A program made the position numbers and the translations under genes. From the NCBI GenBank assembly GCA_027596075.1, contig JADGJC010000084.1, positions 63,215 to 127,214 on the forward strand: a DNA stretch of 64,000 nt. The letters run 5' to 3'. The DNA comes from Rhizophlyctis rosea (taxonomy: Eukaryota > Chytridiomycota > Chytridiomycetes > Rhizophlyctidales > Rhizophlyctidaceae). Below are positions 34,239 through 45,556 of this stretch, one piece after another; the stretch's first letter is position 1; every line of letters starts with the position of its first letter. A model generated the notes under the pieces. The model saw only the letters and a list, made by a program, of their open reading frames with translations, ran no database searches and was not told the DNA's origin.

Positions 34239-37200
34239 ATGCCTCCGCGCCAAGTTCTCCCTGCCGTTCGTGCCCTTCGAGGGACACGAACCCCACTTGG
34301 AACAGAGTCGCACGCAAATAAAGCAGCTGCGTACATCTGTAGGAGCTGCAGGCGAGGTATTTCGACGCGCAGGCTTCCCACCGCAGGGATTGAACATCTG
34401 CGTGTGAAGCAGTCACAAGTTGAGAGGTCAAGCGCGTTTCTTTCCTTCAGAATATATGCGACGGTAAGCCTGCAACTCGCGGACTTTAAATTGCTGATAA
34501 GAATCACCAACGAGAGTTTCAGAAAGCGTCCCAGATAGACTTGGAAAAGTATCCGCCGGAATTGGTCCGAAATTTCAGTATCATAGCACATATAGGTGAA
34601 CTTCCGGTCCGAATATCTGAACGTGTTGAATTTCATTATCAACGTAGTTTATCCTCAAGATCACGGCAAAAGCACCCTGGCAGACAGATTGTTAGAAGTC
34701 ACGGGCACCATATCCAAAGATTCAGCAAATAAACAAGTATTGGACAAGCTAAAGGTTGAGCGGGAACGGGGAATCACAGTCAAAGCTCAGGTGTAATGCA
34801 TTGGTGTCGTTTATACAACCGTTCACCATGATCTCTAAATCTGGTCTGCCTTGGTAGACTGCCTCCATGTTCTACACACATAAAGGAAAACAATACCTGT
34901 TGAATCTCATTGATACGCCTGGCCATGTTGATTTCAGCTATGAAGTGTCGCGGTCATTAGCTGCATGTCAAGGGTAATGGCACCCGCCCATTTTTGTTAG
35001 TAAACAAACCGTTCACGCACATCCTGACCTATGATAAACAGGACACTGCTGCTTGTTGATGCATGTCAAGGAATTCAAGCACAAACCGTAGCGAACTTTT
35101 ACCTGGCATTCGGCGAAGACCTTACAATCATCCCCGTAATCAATAAGGTTGGTTCGCCATCTTCCAATTGAAGACTTTCCTCACCACACGCATTGACGTC
35201 AAAATAACAGTAAACCCCACAAACCGCAGATTGACCTCCCTGCAGCCGATCCAGAAAAAGTATCCCAACAGATTGAAACGGTGTTTGAGCTGGATACATC
35301 AGACACCCTAGCCATTTCCGCCAAGAGTGGTATTGGCGTAGAGGATGTATTGGCGGCAGTAGTCGAGCGCATACCGCCGCCGGTTGGGGATAAAGATAAA
35401 TCGCTGCGAGCACTGTTGTTTGATACGTGGTATGACACTTATGTCGGCGTGGTGTGTCTTTTGGCCGTGAAGGATGGCATGATTAAGAAAGGTCAGGCAA
35501 TCCGTTCATAATGATCAATTCTTGGTTTGCTAATTACTGATGATGTGACACTTTACAGGAGACAAGATCACATCCATGCACACGCAAAATACATACGAAG
35601 TCAGTGATCTTGGCATAATGTATCCCGAACAGCGATCCTGCCCGTCCTTGCATGCTGGACAAGTAGGCTACGTCATCCTCAACATGAAAACAACACGTGA
35701 TGCATCAATCGGAGATACGTTTTATCGTGATGGTAAATACGTGCATACATCTTCTTGCTGGGACCGGATGGACAGCAAAATCATATAACGCGTTTTTGCT
35801 AAACACATACCACAACTCTTCTGATACGTGCACAAAACAGGCTGTAGAGTCACCCCCTTCCCCAACTTCCGCCCCGCAAAATCCATGGTCTTCGCCGGCC
35901 TCTACCCCCTCGAAACCTCCGACTACACAAAACTAAACGAAGCCCTCGACCGCCTAACACTAAACGACGCCTCGGTCAGCGTCGCGAAGGAAACGTCCCA
36001 CGCCCTCGGACAAGGCTTCCGCTTGGGCTTTTTAGGTACTCTCCACATGGACGTATTTAAACAGCGACTGGAAGAAGAGTATGACGCGGAGGTTATTAAT
36101 ACTTCTCCGACGGTGCCGTATGTTGTGAGGATGAGGGGCGGAGAGGAGAGGGTTGTGAGTAATCCGAGTGAGTTTCCGGAGGTTGAGGAAATGGGACGGG
36201 TTGAGGCGTTTGCGGAGCCGATGGTTTTGGGGACTTTGGTGTTTCCGGGGAGGTTTTTGGGGGGAATGATTAAATTGTGTGGGGTGAGTTCTTTTTTGCG
36301 TGGGTTGTTGTTTGGGAGGTTGTTATGGTGTTTGGTTTGATGCTAAATAATGGTGTGGCGGGTGTTGCAGAGTCATCGTGGCGAACAGCAAGAATTGACG
36401 TATTTGGATGATGATCGGTATGTCATTGTTTTTCCATCAACAATATGCATCAAAAAATTGTTAATTCCGACCACCACCCACCAAACTCACTCTTTATAAT
36501 CTTTCACTTGCAGAGTCATGATGAAATACCGCCTCCCCATGTCCGAGGTGCTTACCGATTTCTACGACCAACTCAAATCTCGGAGTTCTGGGTATGCCAG
36601 GTAAGTCTCGTCATGCCAATACAGTTCCTTCCCTCTTTGGTTTCTTCCCCTCCAATTCTTATGGCGGCTTGACATTCGTCTCAAAAAATATTTAGCTTTG
36701 ACTATGAAGAATCGGGCTACGCCGATGCGGATCTGGTTAAAGTGAACCTGCTCCTGAACGGCAAGGCGGTCGATGCGCTTGCGACGATTGTGCATCGGGA
36801 TCATGCGGACAGGGTTGGGAAGGAGTGGGTTAGGAGGTTGAAGGATGTGGTTCATAAGTAGGTGTTTTGTGCTTTGGTTTTGGTTTGGAGCGTGGACGGA
36901 CTTTGGGGTACCTGACTTTTGTGGGAGGATCGGTTTTCCTGACGACGCTGTTTTTCACCAGACAATTGTTCGAGATTGTGATTCAAGCCAGTGTTTCGGG
37001 CAAGATTGTTGCAAGGGATTCGTAAGTCTTTCTTTCTTGACCAACCTGTGCGTCTCGGTTGGTGATTGGCTGGATTCTCATTCTGCCCATTCGCCTACAA
37101 CAGGATCAAAGCGGCACGAAAAGACGTCACAGCTAAATGTGTAAGTGCTTCTTCTTCCACGTTTTCTTTCCCTGTTGATTCGCGCCGGCATCTCCTGATC

Positions 37201-37360
37201 ATTTTCGCTTTTCCTCCATGCCTAGTACGGCGGCGACATAACACGTAAGATGAAACTGCTGCAAAAGCAGAAGGAAGGAAAGAAGAGGATGAAGACTGTT
37301 GCGGGTGGGGTGCAGTTGCCGCAGGAGGCGTTCTTGACGTTGATGAAGGGGAATTCTTGA
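34239..37360 (+). CDS. GUF1: mitochondrial translation factor GUF1 (EF4/LepA GTPase)
   Basis: Mitochondrial homologue of LepA/EF4, a ribosome-binding GTPase that promotes back-translocation and fidelity. The N-terminus [18 protein letters not shown] is basic with no acids at the start, a presequence. The G domain is complete: G1 [19 protein letters not shown] (spliced at 34.60/34.66 kb), G2 [12 protein letters not shown]3 [19 protein letters not shown]4 NK-IDLP (spliced), G5 [12 protein letters not shown]. Domain II ([19 protein letters not shown]), domain III ([40 protein letters not shown]), domain V ([20 protein letters not shown]) and the LepA-specific C-terminus ([20 protein letters not shown]) follow. 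About thirteen exons; stop TGA 37358-37360. Confidence 0.95.
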
Positions 37361-37936
37361 TGAATCGGATAGTGTAGACGAGGTTTTTTTGTACATAGAT
37401 AGTTAGAAAAAGGGGGGGAGATGATATTCATAAGTCATGATAGATGTGAGGGGATTTGTAAATTAAGGTGATGTGAGTTATAGAATAGTTTTCGGGGGAT
37501 TGGCTTTGGGGTGTTTGGGTATCAACGTTGTGGGAATCATGCATCTTGAAAAGTGTCAGTACGTCTGTGCTTCTGTCACCAAATTAGCTCTCAAATCGAC
37601 GTTTGGAACGGAGAACATGACACATACCGGTATGCATACCACATTTGAGACTTTTCCCATCCGCATTGCAGAATGGTCAAAAGGGTGGAACTCCCTCCGA
37701 GAAACCGAATCCTCCACCACCGACTGCTCCGCGGTGGGATCGCGACGCATGCGACGCGTCGGCTCCGCCACACTGCGTAAACAAACTCTGCCATGGGATT
37801 TATGGTTCCCTGATGGCCAAGCAATTTCACATAAAAGAAAGGTGTTCGTCTCCGCCCTCAACGCCTCAGTTTCAAAAACAATATACAGTCCAAGCCTAAA
37901 GTCATATCTTCTCATCTATCGAACTCACCTTACAAC
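37361..37936. other. intergenic region, 576 bp
   Basis: Between GUF1 and the next plus-strand gene. ORFs on both strands (up to about 160 codons) overlap each other, and none resembles a protein. Presumed promoter of the downstream gene. Confidence 0.35.
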
Positions 37937-38614
37937 ATGGCCACTCAGCTAAGCTATCAATACCAACCGCAAGGCCAACCTCCCTACTACCCCTCCAACC
38001 AGCAACCACAACAAAACTACTATCCAAACCAACAACCCGCCTACTTCCCTTACCAACAACCCTTCCACCAACAACAACCCCTCCAACAAGGCCCCCTAAC
38101 CCTCCTCATAACCTCCGACACATCCGCCCTCATCCCCCCAAAATCCCTCACAATAACCGACCCGCAAAACAAATCCCACCCCCTGTACACAGCAACTTTT
38201 CATCGCACATTCCGCTCTCCAGACATAACAGTCCACAACGCAACAGGCACACTCGCAACAGTAACCCTCCACTCCCTCTCCTCAACAATCGACCTCGCAT
38301 TCACATCCCCCACCCTCGGCACCATCAAACTCGAAAAGGACCACTGGCCATCCAGTAAGATGCGCATCACGCTGGGAGGTTCGACGTTTTACTGGAAGGG
38401 CTCGACTTTCGGAAAGGGCGATTTGAAGTTATATGATGAGAGGGAGAACGTTGTGGCGGTGTATGATCGTGCGGCAATGAGTTTGCATAAGATGGGGGAG
38501 TTGAGGATTTTGGTGCCGGTCGGTGGTGGGGAGGTGGTGGATGGGATTGTGGTTAGTTGTATTGCGATGGCGGAGAAGGAGAGGAGGGGGAGGGCTGCGG
38601 ATGCTAGTGGGTAG
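37937..38614 (+). CDS. uncharacterised protein: Gln/Tyr/Pro-rich N-terminus plus beta-rich domain
   Basis: Intronless, 225 residues. Residues 1-55 are low-complexity Q/P/Y (QYQPQGQPPYYPSNQQ). From about residue 55 there is a regular beta-strand pattern (PLTLLITSDTSALIPPKSL; HPLYTATFHRTF; DITVHNATGTLATVTLHS; GTIKLEKDHWPSSKMRITLG; TFYWKGSTFGKGDLKLYDE; VVAVYDRAAM). This recalls the tubby-like/LOR beta-barrel found in fungal DUF6593-type proteins, which bind membranes; that is a fold guess only. The C-terminus is basic. Codon use is strongly C-ending in the first half and changes to G-rich near the end. Confidence 0.7.
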   Translation: MATQLSYQYQPQGQPPYYPSNQQPQQNYYPNQQPAYFPYQQPFHQQQPLQQGPLTLLITSDTSALIPPKSLTITDPQNKSHPLYTATFHRTFRSPDITVHNATGTLATVTLHSLSSTIDLAFTSPTLGTIKLEKDHWPSSKMRITLGGSTFYWKGSTFGKGDLKLYDERENVVAVYDRAAMSLHKMGELRILVPVGGGEVVDGIVVSCIAMAEKERRGRAADASG

Positions 38615-38801
38615 ATTATTTATGGGAGATTACCGCTTTGCTCCAATCTTCCATTGTGCCAATGCGAAACAAAAAGCTATTTCTTATTATGTCATTATGG
38701 TAATCTTTCATTCTACATCATGATAATTTTCCGTCGCAGTATATGGCAACGTCGTTCCAGCCGTCAATATGGTTGCTATCATCAACATAACTTCATCACA
38801 T

Positions 38802-39295
38802 TCATATTCCGTTATGAGATCGGACAGGAATCTCTTCGTCTATTCTCAAGAAAATATTTGGGTGTTTGATTTGAAGTCGAATCTTCTCTACAAGATTCGA
38901 AGACTGGCGTATCGCAACGGATGAAGACGACAAACTCCAATTTGATTACTTACCCGTTTGACCTGGATGACACGACAGGACACACGCATCAGATTTGAAC
39001 CACCAAGATTCTTTCCAACGACCAGATTCCCTTCCATCCCGATTCTGACCATATCACAGTCACGGGAAAAGGGTATCAGCACAGAACGATTGACCGATGG
39101 TGTAGATGGTACAAATTGTTCGCAGTGATTCCGCCACTATCGTCCACCTCCTTCTCCAACACCTGTTTCGGATTTTTTCACATATCAGATCCTGTTATGG
39201 GTACGCACCATTGGTCCGCAAAAGCATAATGTCAACATCCGTGGCCAAATACATGTTTGAATAACGTCTCTGCATCAAACGACGCTGAAGCCGTC
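38802..39295 (-). CDS. partial hypothetical gene (C-terminal exons)
   Basis: Two minus-strand exons look coding. One at 39136-38954 reads PSTPSVNRSVLIPFSRD and EGNLVVGKNLGGSNLMRV, ending at a canonical donor (cgg|gtaagt). The other at 38885-38802 reads KIRLQIKHPNIFLRIDEEI, stop TGA 38804-38802, joined in phase 0. Further upstream (about 39.29-39.22 kb) the segment RRYSNMYLATDVDIMLLRTN follows a possible acceptor (tgcag) and has a D-x-D inside a hydrophobic context as in DXD glycosyltransferases. No splice links it to the later exons in frame, so this may be a decayed gene. Confidence 0.3.
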
Positions 39296-39393
39296 GTCAT
39301 ACTGCACTCACAATGTTATCAGAGAGAAAAGGCCTTACGGCTTGTCAAAGCTTGACACTGGAATATCACCGAATATTTAGACGGTGTCAACTA

Positions 39394-40440
39394 TCAACCA
39401 TCACCATATGATTCAAGATCCTCCCCAACCATACCCAACGCCTTCAACCTCAGACCCGTCCCATCCGTTGACCAACCCCTTTCCAACTCCTTAAAGACCA
39501 TTCTCACCTGGCCCAACCCACTATACCTATTCCTCCACGTCCTTCTCCAGCCACCACTCCTCACCCCGTTCTGCAAAGAAGTCGTCCGTGGGTTTGCAGA
39601 TTTCCATCCCACAATGCAGGTTTAAGGTCAACTTGACGAGGTGAGGGCATGAAGAGTATCCGTGATAAAGTTTGGTAAAGGAGTCTTTAAAGGTTTGTAT
39701 GTGAGGTTGAGGTGTCTTCTGGTGGGAATGATGTCTAGGCGGAGGGCACCGACTCTTGGGAGAGTGTGGGGAAGTGAGTGGGCCATTTGGTGAAGACTGG
39801 ATGGGGTAGCGTGGTAGTGTTCGAACGCGAAGGGGGAGAGAAGCTTGGGAAGAGCGGGATAGATGGCGGACTGTTGGTGGGTTGAAGTGGAGGGTATGGT
39901 GTTGTGGTCGCTATCTGGGAGTGGTGTGGATATGTATTCCCAGAAGGTGGGAGAAACGGGACAACTGGTCGACCCGACGTAAAAGTGCTCCAGATGAGAA
40001 AGGGCCAATAGCACCGGGAGGAAGTTCGTTCTGGCATGGTTGCCCAGTATGGACAGCACACGCAAATTCGGCATGTGCTTGAGCGGTTCTAAGAATTGAG
40101 GTTCCTCAACGTTTCCTCCTACCTGTAGCTGGACGAGGTTGGCACAAATCGCTGGGCCAAGTTCGGCCAGGGGAAGGCTATTTGCACCATCGGAGTTCGT
40201 CCAAGTTCCAAACGAAGGATGGAGAGCTAGGTGACGGAGGGAACTGAAGCGAGCCAACATATGGAAGGGAACGGGAGGTGTATCAAGACCACCGTTGGAG
40301 GAGACGATGGATAGTGCAAGGATGTTCGGGTCCAACGCCGAGCAATCTTGTACAAAGTTGCGGTCCAGGTCCAGATATGCGACCGTGGGGGACGGGAGTG
40401 GCTTGAATGGAAAGTCTGGCTCTGTAAAGAAGTCGCTCAT
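39394..40440 (-). pseudogene. LRR/F-box-like gene interrupted by two frame changes
   Basis: From ATG 40440 the protein has LRR-like spacing: TVAYLDLDRNFVQDCSAL, SSLRHLALHPSFGTW, ANLVQLQVGGN, MPNLRVLSILGNHA, LSHLEHFYVGST, VGALRLDIIPTR. This frame stops at 39628. The second frame carries CPHLVKLTLNLHCGMEI and EEWWLEKDVEE (to about 39.52 kb). The third carries GLGQVRMVFKELERGW and LKALGMVGEDLESYGDG, stop at 39394. The pieces follow each other without GT/AG sites that would restore frame. Either two indels have inactivated the gene or the assembly contains two errors. F-box/LRR proteins are SCF adaptors, but no F-box is visible at the start. Confidence 0.5.
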
Positions 40441-40781
40441 TACTATGTGTACTTATAACAATACTGTATGTCACATATGAGGGCGGTTGTGGGGAAGGAG
40501 AATAGGTAGGAAGAGGTGGGTAAGTTTGAGACTTTTTGAGGAGTTCATCGTGAGGTACCTAGCCTGATGATCCTGATTCCTGATCGAAAACTTCGAAAGG
40601 GTGGCTGCCACTGGGAGCGGGCATTGTTCGTGTTTGGTGTAAACCTTCAAGCACTGTCCGAAGATGGTTCTGTCACTTGCATTAACATCAAAGAGAGAAT
40701 CACATACACCTGATTAGAGAAAACTTCGCAGTGTCTTGTGGTCTTCCGCAGGCTCAATGTTTTATTTCCAGATCTACAGCA
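40441..40781. other. intergenic region, 341 bp
   Basis: Upstream of the LRR-like gene and downstream of the SMG6-like gene, both minus. Nothing else is seen. Confidence 0.3.
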
Positions 40782-43700
40782 TTACTTGAGGGACTTCTCA
40801 AGATCTTCAATGCGGGCAGAAACATCTACCCCCGTCGCCCTAGCCTTCAACCTCAAATTTACATCATCCGTAAACAGCACCACCTCGCTCCACCCGTCTT
40901 CCTGCTCCAATTTCTGCTTCCCACGAAAATGCTGACAACATCTCAAAATCACATCGTCATTAGCTTTCGAATCCCAACTCTCGGTCCGGACCGTCAAAGC
41001 GGGAAGGAAATTTCCTTGACTGGTCTGGAGCTTCAGCCATTTCTTCCGTTTCCGCGGATCGAGGTTTTGGTCAAATTCCGTTTCGAGATATTTGAGCACA
41101 GCAGGGCTGTTGGCGAGCTCCTCGCGCTGGCTTGCGCTACGTGCTAAACCGCCCAGTTCGGCGATCACTGTGGTGCATGATGAGTGTTCTCCATGGCTAG
41201 CAAGCCGTGGAAAGTTCGGTACTAACCAACCAACGGAACGCTCACAATCCACTTCCCGCTGTCGATTATGCGCCTCAACCCGTCAAAGTTATTCAGCCAG
41301 AAATTCGTGTCGAATACTAGCACGGTGACTCCTTCCTTGATTTTAGGTGCATTGACGCGCTTAGGTTTGGCGGACGGATATTGATCAGCCACCGTACGCT
41401 TTCTGGCGCTGATCGTGCCATGCAGTTCTTGGCGACGTGACTACAATCATCACCAACAAGCACGAGTTCAATAATGACGCCACTTTTAAATGACTGACAA
41501 CCTAAAGCACGTACCATAAGTTCCGCGACGTCGCCACCATCCTGCTCGACTGGTTCGCCGAAATCGATTGCATTGTCTAATTTTAATTTCTCAAAGTCGT
41601 ACGGCTCGTACTCGAGTTCTTCTTCGCTATCTGAAACATGGGTCTAGCACGGCCGATCAATAAATTTTGATGTAGAAGGTATCTGGCTATCCCTGCACAT
41701 CATACCGTGTCCGGCAAATTGCTGGCCTTGAAAATAGAGGGCTTCGAGGATGAGAAACTTCGACGCTCAGCATCATAGCCCAAGATTTTAGAAGTCTGTG
41801 AACAAGTTAGCATTGATTTCGTATTATCGCTATGCAAACCGGACTGACCTCTGCAAAAGATTTGGCAAAGAACAAAACCCGCCTCCCACGAGTTTCTTTA
41901 GCTTTGACGTCCGCCAGCTCATCACCTTGCAGCCATAGCTGCTCTCTTTTCACCACACCGTCGACCGCGTCACAGAAGTTCGTTCCCGAGCCCGTGATCT
42001 TGCCATAATGTAGTCGTCCATAGATAGTTTTGAAAGGTGTAAATCCCCGCAAGTGCCTGCAGGTTTCAAGATAAGCGCGCGCCTCATCTCCCATGATAAT
42101 TATTCAACACCGACCAGTCCTCTGATAATGGGTTCGACGAGACTTCCAAATCAATCGCTTCGATGGCAAACGGATCTTCAAGCTTGGTTGAGAGCATATT
42201 GCATAAGATGGCAAACGATGACCAAAGTCCTGCATATTTCTAGAACGATATCAAATTAGAAAAACGTAAACATGCATATTCATTACGCTGCTCACCGTGT
42301 CTTGGAGCGCCGTCAATGTTGGCTCGTTGGCTGTGGATAGCCATGCACATACGACCTCAGCATATACAATGCACGACGGGAGTGCGTCGAAAGATGACAC
42401 CACATTGGATAGCCGCTCAATACAGAGTTTGACAGCCAGCTCGAACATGCGCAGCGTCAGAGAAACACCGTCGGCTAAAACAACATCAGTCTCTTGCAAA
42501 CACAGAGTGGCGATGTTGATAACACCAAGCTGAAGCCATCTGCACTCGGAGAGCGCATGTTCCGCTATCCCAACTGAGAACGATCGCAGGAAGGCGGCTT
42601 GGGTATCAGCAAACTGCTCTAAACTGAATGACCGTCAATTGCAATTCAGAATACGGTACTTTCCGGGGCTTTACCTGATACGAGTGAAAAGCATTTCGTG
42701 CAATCTAAGTAGCAATTGTTCATATTGCTGTTGATTTGTTTTGGTGATTCGCTGTTTACTCGCATCTCGAAAGAGAAGCACAAGAGCATCGCGGGCGTTT
42801 ACGAATGGTGCCTTGACCGTAAGACTCCGCAGAAAGTAATACGCAGCCTCCAAGCGACGCTCTTCATACACCAAAACGGTCGCCAGCTGATTGTAATATA
42901 AACCTATGTCCAATGTTAAATCAACAAAATTGACAGAGCTGCAAGCAAGCAACGTCCATGCTGGTGTTTACCATGATTTGGGGCCAACAAAATGGCCTCC
43001 TGATAGCGCAATCTCGCTTTCGACCAAGTTCTTTCCTCCGGTTTCGAGCACAGATGCAGACTTCTATACCGCTCGAGATCTCCAGTGTGATTGACTGCTC
43101 GATGCCACGCTGGTACTGGGTCTTTGTTCCTTGAACATTGCCGCTTCAATGCCGCGGCTATCTCATCCCATACTGTTACCGCATCATTGAGAAACTTGCC
43201 CCAACTGAAAATTGTGGATTGTGAAAGACCCGACTGCTGTTTTGCCTGCTGTCGGAGAATCTCTATCTGCTCAAATTTGATTTTATGGACAATTATTAGG
43301 TATTGCCATTTGACGTCACACTTCAAGGGCCATTGATGTTACCATAGGATAGAGCGCGTTTTTCCACAGGCGTGTCTGAAGGTCATATTTCGTGCCTAGG
43401 GCCTGGTCGTATGCGATGATCTCCGCGTATAAAGCAGCATCTCTTTAGCAGCGCATGATACATTAGATATCGTCTTAAGTCTGCACAATCATCAATGAGT
43501 CGTACTTCACTCTGCGTTCCAGGTAGCTTTGGAGGTCTTTGCCGTCCAGTTTGTTGACCGCCGACGAACTTTTCCATGACTCTTCCACATCGCAAATGGC
43601 TTTGTAGCATCTCTTTATATCTTGCAAGCTTCCTTCTCGTACACTTTGCGTCTCCTAGTGACGAGATCAGCTTTGGGCCACCTTTCTCGAGTGTAGGAAG

Positions 43701-43795
43701 GAGGGGAAGTGCTTACCCTGTGCGTCGCAGAAATCCCCTAAAGTACGGGCAGGTGGTCAATATCAAAGTATCTCTGCAGAGGTAGCAGTGTGATC
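40782..43795 (-). CDS. SMG6/EST1-type protein: 14-3-3-like TPR domain plus C-terminal PIN nuclease
   Basis: The N-terminal part (43.7-42.6 kb) carries the EST1/SMG TPR fold. One exon has HTGDLERYRSLHL and WSKARLRYQEAILLAPNHG, spliced to LYYNQLATVLVYEERRLEAA and YFLRSLTVKAPFVNARDAL, as in SMG5/6/7. The C-terminal exons hold a PIN domain: VLVFDTNFWLNNFDGLRRI, VIAELGGLARSASQREEL, SWDSKANDDVILRCCQ and VVLFTDDVNLRLKARA, stop at 40782. The acidic residues (D in FDTN, E in AELGG, DD in ANDD, DD in FTDD) are kept. This is the SMG6 pattern of an active endonuclease, not the degenerate SMG5 PIN. SMG6 cleaves mRNA in nonsense-mediated decay and has links to telomerase. The start codon is not resolved; the first coding exons lie at 43.65-43.79 kb. 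Confidence 0.82.
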
Positions 43796-44252
43796 GGAAC
43801 TTACCGACATCACCGTGTGTCACTCAGGCTGGGCACAATTAAGCTTTGATGACATTTCGTCAATCTGCGGGCCAAATTGTAAGTAGGGGCTGAGTGGGAG
43901 GTTGGTTGCCTTGCTTGTCCTGTGATGATCTTACCCTCTTGAGAAATACAAAGGCACCTGCGCAGCGTTGCTACGAAGTATTGCTTCGGTCTGCCAATGA
44001 ATTGCGGAACTTTGTCAAGCAGTAAAGTGTGGGAAGAGAGAAATGGTTTTGCTGCAGGCCTACCGGCATGGCATGGCACCCGTGGTGGAATCTTCAATGA
44101 CTGTGCCACCGGTATGCTATTTTTGAACTCCCGGCCCCACACCGCACATGATCGCAACCATCAATTCCTTACCTGAATGCAATATTTCTGATTGCAATAG
44201 GGGCGGGTGACCGGGTCCTCTTAATTGTAGTGCTTCAGCTTACACTATTGGC
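43796..44252. other. divergent intergenic region, about 450 bp
   Basis: Between the SMG6-like gene (minus) and the GT32 gene (plus). A 115-codon minus ORF (43810-44157) lacks any family resemblance and may be chance or an unrecognised 5' exon. Confidence 0.3.
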
Positions 44253-45329
44253 ATGGTGCGACCAACAATAGGATACAGAGCTGTCGGACACCAGCGCAGT
44301 CGGCAATGTTTGCGTGGCAGCCTCCGACAAAAACTGGGATTGTGCGCAACTCTCACATTTGTTGTCCTGATATGTCTTTCTGTCTTCAACCTTTGGTACA
44401 TAAACCCAACCGACCCACATCGACTACGATGGTTTGAGAGCTTATCGTCCGATACCCCAACCTTTTCTGTGAATCAGTCCCGTCTTCTCCACTCTCAATG
44501 GCTGAAGGACAAAAGTGGGCTGGACCTTACCGCACTGTTAAACCCTCCCAGCGACTCAATGACACCTACATCTATACCCCCAATAATACACCAAACATAC
44601 GACGGACCAATACCCTCTGATCTCCTCACCGCCCAATCCTCTTGGTCCCGCCTCCACCCGACATGGTCATATATTCTTCATAATGACACCTCCATGCAAA
44701 CCTTCATATCCGAAGTGTTACCCGAACTCCTACCCCTCTACAACGCCCTACCCATCCCAATTCTGCGTGCGGACCTCTTCCGCTACCTCATCATCGCATC
44801 GCTCGGTGGAATATACTCAGATATGGACACAGTCTGCTTGCGCCCTTTTGAGAAATGGTATCAACCATACACCAACATAGGCATGATCATAGCCGTCGAG
44901 TTGGACGCTTCTGACGTTCCTATCGACCTCCTATCAGTGAAGCTCCAGTTCTCGCAATGGACATTTGCGGGATCGCCAAACCACCCACTCCTCCAACACG
45001 TCCTGGGTCGCATCATCGGACATCTCCAAATGGTGCACAAAACCCACACATTCGATAAATACTCGGTCCACCAATTGACTGGTCCAACCATATGGTCGGA
45101 TGCTATCATCGACTATCTACGTTCTTTGGGACATCATTGGCGAGAGTTCCGATTTATGACGGAGCCGAAAGTAGTTAAGGTGCCCGACGCTTCTTACGGG
45201 GATATTTTAGTTTTGCCGATCACTGGGTTCAACCCTACAAGTCCTATGGGTGGGAAGGGTGTAGATAGTGATGATAGTTTTGTACAACATTTGTTTTGGG
45301 GTAGCTGGAAAGACCGGTCACGCACATGA
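44253..45329 (+). CDS. OCH1/HOC1-type glycosyltransferase (GT32, DXD)
   Basis: Intronless, 358 residues, type II Golgi topology: a basic N-terminus, one helix (LGLCATLTFVVLICLSVFNL), a stem, then the catalytic domain. GT32 signatures are IPPIIHQTYDGPIPSDLL (PxxIHQxW-like), SWSRLHPTWSYILHNDTS, ILRADLFRYLIIASLGGIYS and the metal-binding DMDTVCLRPFEKW. The C-terminal part has FAGSPNHPLLQHVLGR and HQLTGPTIWSDAII. OCH1 starts the outer mannose chain on N-glycans with GDP-mannose; other GT32 enzymes make mannosyl-inositolphosphoceramide, so the acceptor is open. Adjacent ankyrin gene is convergent. Confidence 0.88.
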   Translation: MVRPTIGYRAVGHQRSRQCLRGSLRQKLGLCATLTFVVLICLSVFNLWYINPTDPHRLRWFESLSSDTPTFSVNQSRLLHSQWLKDKSGLDLTALLNPPSDSMTPTSIPPIIHQTYDGPIPSDLLTAQSSWSRLHPTWSYILHNDTSMQTFISEVLPELLPLYNALPIPILRADLFRYLIIASLGGIYSDMDTVCLRPFEKWYQPYTNIGMIIAVELDASDVPIDLLSVKLQFSQWTFAGSPNHPLLQHVLGRIIGHLQMVHKTHTFDKYSVHQLTGPTIWSDAIIDYLRSLGHHWREFRFMTEPKVVKVPDASYGDILVLPITGFNPTSPMGGKGVDSDDSFVQHLFWGSWKDRSRT

Positions 45330-45556
45330 CGTGTGAAGAGTATCCGATCATTTGAATATAATGAGTAGAAAAGTGAAGAGGCTTGCCAGTCTGCCGTCAC
45401 CGTATGTGACGGGCTGTGCCCTTCTCATTGCCAGAAAACAGTTTACGACCGCAACGCGCTGAAATCAGCAAAATAGAGCAGGCGTTTGTCCTAGGACGAC
45501 ATGACGCATTTGTGCTGTCCATATTTACAATTTGACATATGTTAGCCCTGCCCACT

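Noticed and set aside
37473..37952. 160-codon plus ORF and 119-codon minus ORF upstream of the Q-rich gene.
   Set aside because: They overlap each other, neither resembles a protein, and the region reads as a promoter/5' UTR.
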